Notes under the pieces: model-generated | Seen by the model: only the letters and a program-made list of their open reading frames with translations | Database searches by the model: none | What the model was told of the DNA's origin: nothing | Assembly: GCA_029891385.1 (NCBI GenBank) | Contig: CM057233.1 | Coordinates: forward strand, 27,201,852-27,265,851 | DNA from: Erythroxylum novogranatense | Taxonomy: Eukaryota; Streptophyta; Magnoliopsida; Malpighiales; Erythroxylaceae | Length of the DNA: 64,000 bases | Direction of reading: 5' to 3' | Translations under genes and position numbers: made by a program | Shown: piece after piece, positions 56,035 to 64,000 of the stretch | Layout of the letters: each line of letters starts with the position of its first letter | Numbering within the stretch: position 1 is the first letter of the stretch

Positions 56035-58102
56035 GTGGGTAACTATTTAATATTTGAGTTGTGAGTTACGAAATTGTTGTGAAATAAATGCTATTAAGTG
56101 TTTTTCCGATGACTTGCAAAATGTTGAAATACTTTATTAATCGTAAATGATATGAACTTGTATTGATGCCTTACATTATTATGTGGTATAAATGCACGAA
56201 TAGTGAATTATGAGACTTTGGAAAAATGCCATGTTAGGCAATTATAATGTGAAAATGCTGCGAATATGTGGGTTTGTAGTGATCCCTCGATTAGCAAGTG
56301 CGCACTTGTCATAGGCAGCGCACTTTGCCCGCTAGTGGCATAGGAGTTCAAATCGGACTCCCCTCATTCACTGACTACACATGGTCGCTTGTCGAACATG
56401 TGTAGTACGTCTGATAAGGATCACTCAAACCATTTGATATGTGATTTTGTGCTATTATATGATATTTGTTGACTTTGTTAATATTCCATTTTGTTATGTG
56501 CCTTGTTGACTTTGTAAATCCATTGGTTATGTGAATATGTGTTTTGTGTTATAAGTGTTAACTTTATGGCTGGTGTGTTTTATCGGAAGATGATAATTGT
56601 AATTATTATTTTGAAAATGATTTATTGAAATATTTTGTCTTATTGGAAAATGATTTTGACAAAATAGTTTTGAAACTAATTGTTTAAGACAATTTCAAGT
56701 GCTTATTTCTCTTTATTAAATTTTTACCCACAGAGCCGTCGTGCTCACCCCGTATCTCCCTCCTCGGGTTTTGAACAAGAAATCGAGTTCGCATCGAGAT
56801 TGAAACAAATTCGATGCATCTTGCTTTTGAAGTTGTGTTGTAAAAGAAAGGCATTAGTTTATTCTCTATTCGTTTGTTTTGTTAAATTAGTTGTAATCGG
56901 GCTAAATGCCCTTTGATAAGTTGTATTAGTTTATTGTCATGTAAATCATAAGGTTTTGAGGTTCCAAATGTACTTTATATATCTATATATCCTTTAATAT
57001 TTGAAGTTCAAATGTAATGTATAAGTTAATGTATGATTGTAAGATTGGAAAAGCAGAGACAAAAAAAGATGAGTTGGTATTGTTGTATGGATTGAAATGG
57101 TTAGAATTCTTAAGATCGCAATGTGGCCCTTTGAGTTGGAGATGGGTGTGCTATTGAGTTGGAAGATAGAAGTGGTTTTATGCGGGGTTGGAGCTTGGAT
57201 GGATAGATTAGGATTTTGGCTAAGATCAATTTTAGGGAGGTCTGTCCAATTTTCTTAAATTTGGGCAATAACCGCTTAGAATTTAGACCTTGAAACTATT
57301 GAATTGGAATAAGAGGTCTTCGGAAAGTTGTAGAGCAAGTTAAGAACTTTAAAGCGGTATAAAATGGGTTAGTTTTGGACTTAGGATGAAAAAGATATGA
57401 GCGTTTTAAGTTTCTCGCCCATTATGCAATTAGGGTTTCTCGGATTACTATTCATAGGAAATTTTGGGCTGAACCTTGGATGGGTTTTCGCCCTTTAGGC
57501 GGAATTGGAATTCATCCTTCATGAAAATTGTAAAGGGTCTTGATATTTTTCCATGGAGGTATGATTTGTCCGAATCGGAGGTAAGAGCAAAAAGTTATGT
57601 GGGTCGGAAATTGGCCGTTTACTATTGAAATGGTCATTTACTATTCCCTTGGTCATTTTGCATTTTCTCTTATAACTTTCTCATTTGGCCTCCGATTCAC
57701 CCGAAATTCGAACCAGTGATTTCTCATCAAGTTTCTTACCTTTCCTTGCCAAAAATGTCCAATTGTTAGCTCAATTGACTTTTGTCGGAATTAGCCCTCA
57801 CGTTTGTCTTGTTGCTTTGCTTTATTTGATTTATGCTTCGAGATGTTCGCTTTGCTTCCGCCTTATGCCTTTTGAACCGATGTGCTTTTGTTTCCGCTTT
57901 TGTTTTGTTTTCTTCCGCCTTATACCTTTCAGTTCGAGTTGCTTTGGCTTCCGTTTTCGTCATAAAAAAAAATTATATCGGGATTTTTCGATTAGAAATT
58001 GGATATCCGGTAACGGGTTATAAGAGTTCGTAAGGAATCATGTATGCGTACGAGGAAATTTGTATGATTAGTTGGGTTCCGGAAACGGGATCCAACATGC
58101 TT

Positions 58103-58185
58103 GATCGTGATAGAATGTGTTTCATGCCAAAATTGGCACATTATGCACCATTTTCCTCATGAATCCTTTAAAATATATTCTCTAA
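58103..58185. other. Flank between E6 and E8
   Basis: Continues relic LTR sequence from before E6 (GATCGTGATAG). No gene. Confidence 0.4.
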
Positions 58186-60790
58186 TGTAAGGCCCCAAAT
58201 TACACCTTAGTTGGAATTATACATGTCCATAAAAATAAATGAGATAGTGTTAAAACTGTGATACTAATTGAATATGAATTATATATGTCTTGTATTTTTG
58301 GTTTAATGGATCATACTTAGTAGCTTGGAATTAATTGTTATCATTAAATAATTGAGGTATTAAATGTACATTTGGATTAGGAAAATGTCAAGTGGCAAGA
58401 TAAGTTGGTACATGAAAATTAAATGACATTTAGCATAGCTAAGGCAATGACAAATGGCAGTATAATTGAATGACAAGTGGTAGCATTGATTGAGGGATAA
58501 GTGACCTGATTGAATTGAAGATTAAGCGATAGAGAAAGAGTGGTAGAAGACTACCAATTAGTCTTTTGCTAGACAACGTCCACATGACATTTATAAATCC
58601 TTTTTCTACCTTCTTCATATAATTTGTTTATTGCTTATTTATCAACTCTCCAATTTCCAATTGAAATTTAAGAACTTAGTTAACCACGTACAAAGATATT
58701 AAAAAATAATTAATTAAATAAGTTAAAGTTTACCTACATCAGTAACATTATTGATGTCAATCAAACATTTATTAGATTAATGTTCATAAAGGCTATAGCA
58801 AATAGTTGCTGGGTGATAGGTGTTTAATTGTTGATATATTTAATCATTTGAACTTAGCAATTATTAACATAAGAATGTCTAAGATACTCACTTTAATTCA
58901 TATTTGATTTTAGGTACAATTTGGGAGCAAAGAAATTAAAGTGAGTTAGAAGCATTACATTTGGGTCATTTTTCGAAGAATTATTTTTGTTTGTCTTTAT
59001 AGAGCAAGAAGAAAAAAAAGGGAAAGAACACAACAAAAATGAAAGACCAAAACAACATAGCAGCGTCAAGCACAAAGAGGGAGCAAATTAAATGGACCCA
59101 TTGTCACACCACAGTAGACATGCGAGAGCAGAGAGGAATAAGTTAAGGCTTAATTGATGTGTGACCTTTATTGGTCACATCATCAACAGTAGAGAAGAGG
59201 CTACAGGAGACGTGAAGAGAGTAGTAGCGTGGAACGCATAAATCAAGGAGCATATTAAATAGTCAAGAGGAACGTCGACGCATAAAGAGCAAAAAACAGT
59301 GGTTAAACGGTAGTCCAACAGTCCAATGTATACGCCTATGTTTTGAGGACAAGAGAGGCGTGAGCAGAGGAGGTTTTAAACGAGGGAGGCAATGTTTAAT
59401 TGTCTAATCATCAACAGTACATCAAAAAGAGTAGAAGAATAAAGCGCAGTAGCAATCCGAACTCTTTTGGATATAACTTTCAACATACTGACTCAAATTG
59501 TACAATTTTGGTGTTATTACAAACTAAAAACGTAGTGGAACAATTGTCTAGAAGAAAGTGTTACTGAAATATACCATTTTCCTTGTCATAAAGATCGTGC
59601 AATGTTATCCCGAAAGGGGGGTGGTAAGATGAAAATGTTAAGGTGTGCTGGAATTTGATGACTGGAATGTTCTAAACATGCATCAGTATTTTAGTTAGAT
59701 TTTGCGCTGTAGATTTCCAAATGAACTTATTCTTATTCTAAATTGAACTATAGACATAATTCTACAACCTTTATGAAGAAGTCAAATTTTAATTCTGTCT
59801 CTAGGATTTTCAAAATTGGCATGAAAGTGAGTTGTAGCTTAAGCTGAAGCACTGTCAGGGACAGAAATCATGTCCTGTGGTTATTGAATAAACTGTATTG
59901 ATGTGGGTAGAATTAGACTAAGGTGCTTCACCAAATTTATAGCTTATTCTCTTAGCTTTAATTTGGTATAAAGTATGTAATTTTTGGATATCTGAGCTGA
60001 AAGAAATGAGTTGTGAAAGTAGAGGGTATGATCATGTACTAGCTAAAAATTCAAATGTGTACAGTCTTTGGTATTTTGTGAATAAATCTTTGAATACTAA
60101 ATCAAATTGGATTATTTTGGAGTCATTGGAAACTTGAGACACTATAGAACAACTTTCCAGAAGGAAGTGTTGCTAATTTTGTCATTTACCCTACCAGATT
60201 AATTACGCAACATTGACCCAAATCATATAGGTAGAAAATCTGAAGTGGTCACTTAGGTTATGTCATTGATTTCACATTATTTTATTTTGGTCCAAATTAT
60301 AAGTACCAAATGTTATTAATGAGAGCTTTGATATCTGATCGGTTTGATGATGAAAATTACAATAAGATACCCAGAATTGTCATGAACATGCATTATACAT
60401 ATTCAATATACATTAATGAATTCTTAATCATGCATAATAATGATTTGTATATGTGTTAAATGTTATAGAGGAACACATAGAAAGACCACTTCTAGATATT
60501 GTTGAAACTTCAAGGCAATAAGCAAACGGGAGCTATTATAAGTAATTTAGACAATAATTTTTGTGAGTAACCTAAGATGATCTTACCTTGATTTTTCTTG
60601 TTTATTATTGAATTGAAAATGATATTGATGAATGTGTACTGATTTGTGTATTGATTCCATACATGAAGCTTCAAGGTATTGATTAATGAATGTGATATTA
60701 AAGTGCTACTTACCTTACTTTGTTCTGCTTGTTGAATTTGATATATGCTGATTGTGTTCTGAATTCCGGACAATGATTGTCCGAGGCATT
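58186..60790 (+). mobile_element. Partial LTR E8 (TGTAAGG start), with internal insert
   Basis: Begins TGTAAGGCCCC, as LTRs of the TGTAACA group do. Parts at 58186-58545 and about 59450-60790 fit an LTR. The middle (58545-59450) holds dispersed repeat copy 2 (58545-58830) and unassigned purine-rich sequence. A predicted exon 60469-60562 ends at GTGAGTAACC (60563). The 3' part of the LTR is missing. No coding domain. Confidence 0.5.
60469..60562 (+). other. Predicted 94-nt LTR exon (E8)
   Basis: Bounded by GTTATAG|AGG and ATTTTT|GTGAGTAACC. The boundary words match E2, E3 and E4, although the exon itself is diverged and longer. Confidence 0.35.
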
Positions 60791-61309
60791 CGAATTTCCT
60801 ATAGGTTTATTTCCATGGAATCTCTTTAGCCCTCAGCGTTTCATCCTCATTCTCATAAATTCTCAAGCCATAAAGGCGAGCCTAGGCAAACTCTAGTTTA
60901 TTTTGAAATAAGAACCACCCCATTCGGAGCTCTATAGCTCAAGATATGCTTAAAAACCCAAAGTATGTTCATGACTCAGTCATGCTCTCCCAACCGGCCC
61001 CTCACTTCCTTTCCATCAATCTTTTTGAATTCAACACCAAAGGCTACCAAAGTTTTTTAAAGTTTGAAAAACGTGTTAGTAATCTATCGCTTGAAGAATC
61101 ACCTCAATCGGAGGTCGGACGAAGAAGTTATGGCCAAACGAATCCAACATATTCATGTCCTTTCTCATATTGAACATGCCTCGGTGCAATCGCTATAACT
61201 CTCACTACAAGTGTCAGATTGGCTTTGTTTTTAGACGATTTGAAAGAAGACATTTAGAGCTACAACTTTTGTGAAGACTTAAAAATGAGATTATGTCATT
61301 TGGAGGGTC

Positions 61310-61432
61310 AAAATATACAGACCGTGTGACCCAACACGGGCAGGCCGTGTAACCTTCGGGTGTAATAGTGCTCCTGCGCTAGAAACACATGGCCTGTGTG
61401 ATTTTACACGGGTGGGCCGTGTAACCTTCAAT
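61310..61432. repeat. GGCCGTGTAACC motif array in E7
   Basis: Words of the type ACGGG(C/T)(A/G)GGCCGTGTAACC, ACCGTGTGACCCAACACGGG and GGCCTGTGTGATTTTACACGGG, partly inverted (CACGGG/CCGTGT). It lies beyond the predicted last exon, as in the chromovirus LTR. Confidence 0.65.
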
Positions 61433-63101
61433 TGAAACAAAAATTTCATCCTTCTAAATCCCTCCAAAGGATCTTAAACCCATCCTAACATCCCCTTTCC
61501 TCATACTCTTCTCCAATACCACCTTTCTAGTGCCAAAAACCACTTCAAATCCATTTAACTACTAAAATAATCTCATTAATACTTGAATCTCAACTCCAAA
61601 GGATTCATCACCAACACAATCTTTCCAATTCACTTCTTCTAATGTAATATCACTCCTTAAACACTCAATTACCAATTTTAGTGCATTAAACTCCCAAACC
61701 TCAACTCAAATGTCCCATAAGATACATAAACTCTCATCATTCTCCATAGCTGTCATGTTCATACTTCCTATGCAGCATTATCACTTATAATGCTCATATC
61801 TCAACCCTGGTACTCAAAATTTACATACTTTATAGCGTTGGAAAGATAAGAGGATAAACTAGAACTTTCATGAAGACAATTTTGGCTAATTTTGACCAAA
61901 TCAACACAATTTTTCCCTTGAGTTCAAAGCATAATTTCTACACTTATGAACTTGCAAAATGCAATATCTATTCATATCAATTTAACTACTAAATACCTTT
62001 CGTTAAACTCTTGAAACTCACCTCAAGTGATTCATCCCTTAAAACCTTTCCAATCTCTAACATCCTATTCTAAAACAAACAACAATTCGCAATCTCAACG
62101 AAGAAGCATATGTATACACAAAATCCACTTCCACAATCATCATACTCAACCTTTTAAAAGACATTCATATACAAAAGCAAATCCTCAATTTCACATTCTC
62201 ATTACTAAGCAAAGTAAATATTTGAAAAAAATTTATTTACATAACAATATACACATCACAAACTTAAAAAAAATACAAATGGATGTTCAATGTTTGGCAT
62301 GCTTAAAAAGCTATACAAAAGTGTTTAAACTAGTCGAGTACAAAAGCTATCTATCTCAGAGTTGTCCAATTGCCTTGCAAGGATCACTAATCTTCTCGTT
62401 CTGCACCTGAGGAGGGAAAAATGATGGGTTGAGCTACACAACTCAGTGGCTAATATATTTATAGCCATTGGTGATGAGCCACACAATCATACATATACAA
62501 ATATCCAAGCATAACACATTCATTTGATCCAACGATGTAAGTTCAACATTCACAACTCATAATTCAATACGTCATCACATTAAACATATTGGATGTCATT
62601 TTGCATCAAAGCGTAATACTCAACTTTATCATATCTTGACACATCAAAATGCAAATGCACACACAATTTGGCTCGAGGATTTCATGAACAAAATAGAAAA
62701 ATCGAAGTTTACTTCGTTAACGAAACGAGTCCACTTTTCGGATCTCGTGGGCCACAAGCGGGCAACTGGGAGAAGGCTTGACGTCGATATGCACGTAACT
62801 ACGAAAGGTTCCTCTCTCACCCAAACACAATCAAATATCATGCTCAATTCATTCAAAAGTTCATATTATCATACTTTTTCCTCTTTCCATTTAATCAAAA
62901 TGCCATGATATAAGGCATAGCATAGTCATGCTCAAAATTCAATTCTTATCAAAATGTCATACATCTTTCAATGCATAACATAACATAAAATACATCATAA
63001 TGCATTTTTCACATCATAGCAATTCACAATTTGAAAATTCAAGCATACACACACACAAGGCATTTTGTCCATTACACAATAACTATAAATAAATTACCCA
63101 C

Positions 63102-63173
63102 CTAATAACTCTTAAAAATCCAAACTCAATTTGTACCCTTCCTCTTGCTCTTAGGTAGGTTGTTCATGATTTC
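63102..63173 (-). other. Predicted 72-nt LTR exon (E7)
   Basis: On the minus strand bounded by TTGTTTTAG|GAAATC and TTATTAG|GTGGGTAAT, as in E5. Confidence 0.45.
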
Positions 63174-64000
63174 CTAAAACAACCCAATTTTTCATTCAAT
63201 TCCAATTCAATAAACATCCCTAAAACTTCAAAATGATAAAAAATGAAATCAACATAAATCAAGCTCAAACCTAACCTACCCATATTCCATATAGGTTAGA
63301 AAACCCACAAACTAGCTTAGAAACCCTAAAATCAAATGGGTTTCCTTAAACCATCTTCTTTCTCCATTCATTTCCAACACAAAAACTCATTTTTCTCTTT
63401 ATAACTCCTCCTCTAGCAAAACAAGAAGAGAAATAAAGCTTACCTTGAACAAATCTTCTTCCTTCTTCTTCTTCTTTCCTTCATCTTCTTCCACGATTTT
63501 CTCCTTCTTCTTCTTTCTTTACATTTTTCTCTCTTCTCTTTTGTTTTTCACGACACCTTCTCTCTTCGCTCCATGGTTTTTCCTTCTTCTTTCTTATTTC
63601 AGGACCACAATTTGTTTGCTCTTCCCTTTTTACCCTTCATTTAACTAGTCCTTCCCATTTTACCCTCTTTTGGTCTTTAAAACTAACATCTTATTCTTCT
63701 AACTCCTTAACTAATGATCATGGAAAAATTGAGGGAATTTGATAATACTTCCTTCTAGAAAAATGTTCCTCATTGTATTAATTTTCTAATGACACTAAAA
63801 TCATTCAATTTGGTTTGGAAATCTAAAAGTTATAACCCAAACATTTCTAAACTATTCTTATACTGAAATAATATTCTTTGCTCAACTTCCATCCAAAAAT
63901 TGAAATTCGTAGAGACTGAATTAGAACTCTATTTCATCATATAATTTGTAGCCCTATATCTCTAGGTTAATCCAAATCAAGAATCATCTCATTTAGATAA

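Larger units (their letters stand above)
53056..58097 (+). mobile_element. Solo LTR E6 (TGTTGG family)
   Basis: 5,042 bases with termini TGTTGGGCCCCGA and CGGGATCCAACA and perfect target duplications TGCTT (53051-53055 and 58098-58102). No coding domain, no primer site. Predicted donor 54005 (AAAG|GTAAGA), acceptor 55970, donor 56035 (AGAG|GTGGGTAAC), acceptor 56733 (TTTTTACCCACAG). Repeats with GAAAGTTGTAGAGC words lie at about 57310-57650. It is unusually long for a single LTR. Confidence 0.88.
60830..64000 (-). mobile_element. LTR E7 (TGTTGG family), partial
   Basis: Minus-strand LTR related to E5 and the chromovirus LTRs: it shares CCTCAATCGGAGGTCGGA, GAGCTACAACTTTTGTGAAG and GGGCCACAAGCGGGC. 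Minus-strand predicted donor 63443 (AAG|GTAAGC), exon 63173-63102, donor 63101, acceptor 62407 (CCCTCCTCAG|GTGC). The outer end is outside the window and the inner end near 60830 is unclear. No coding domain. Confidence 0.65.

Noticed and set aside
57685..58033. 112-codon Phe/Leu-rich frame near the end of E6
   Set aside because: Repeat-derived LTR sequence with no domain and no conservation in E5.

Overview
This is a nuclear genome window from a eudicot plant. It carries three tandem copies of an F-box/PHLOEM PROTEIN 2 (PP2-B class) gene with plant-type introns. The rest is plant-type transposable elements: Ty1/copia, Ty3/gypsy chromovirus, L1-type LINE, Athila-like LTR and MITE-like palindromes. 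By eye about 85% of the window is transposon-derived. There is no bacterial gene organisation. The species cannot be fixed from the sequence. I ran no alignments; similarities were read by eye.

Layout. 1-445: MITE-like sequence plus a trace of PP2 3' flank. 447-1297: PP2 copy 1, cut off in exon 2. 1298-5290: leader, primer-binding site and 5' LTR of a minus-strand gypsy-type element. 5291-10150: decayed minus-strand copia element A. 10150-10930: SINE-like stretch and spacer. 11108-12725: PP2 copy 2, the only gene with all exons intact (301 codons). 12726-14635: non-coding inserts and palindromes. 14620-14803: foldback repeat. 14740-18900: copia B, the duplicate of A. 18998-23189: solo LTR (E2) with ACCAT target duplications. 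23551-44150: one 5'-truncated minus-strand LINE split into four pieces by three LTR insertions: E3 (24014-27039), E5 (27957-32377, TSD CAAAA) and a two-LTR chromovirus (32829-43373, TSD GAATC). 44326-45656: PP2 copy 3, a pseudogene. 45776-48640: solo LTR E4 in its 3' flank. 48641-53055: 3' flank, then Athila-like LTR fragments. 53056-58097: solo LTR E6 (TSD TGCTT). 58186-60790: partial LTR E8. About 60830-64000: minus-strand LTR E7, running off the end.

How the parts relate. The PP2 gene and its adjacent copia insertion form a unit that was duplicated (A to B), so the copia insertion is older than the duplication. Later insertions and deletions gave the copies different fates: truncated, intact, and frameshifted. 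The intact gene should encode a substrate-recognition subunit of an SCF ubiquitin ligase with a lectin-like PP2 domain.

Most interesting observation. Nine of ten LTRs from two related families carry what looks like the same spliced-leader layout: a GTAAGT-type donor near the TATA box, a short exon of 64-75 nt (94 nt in the tenth, E8), a GTGAGTAAC/GTGGGTAAC donor, and in most a pyrimidine-rich CAG acceptor near the 3' end of the LTR. This is a prediction from sequence only, but it recurs at conserved size in strongly diverged copies on both strands.
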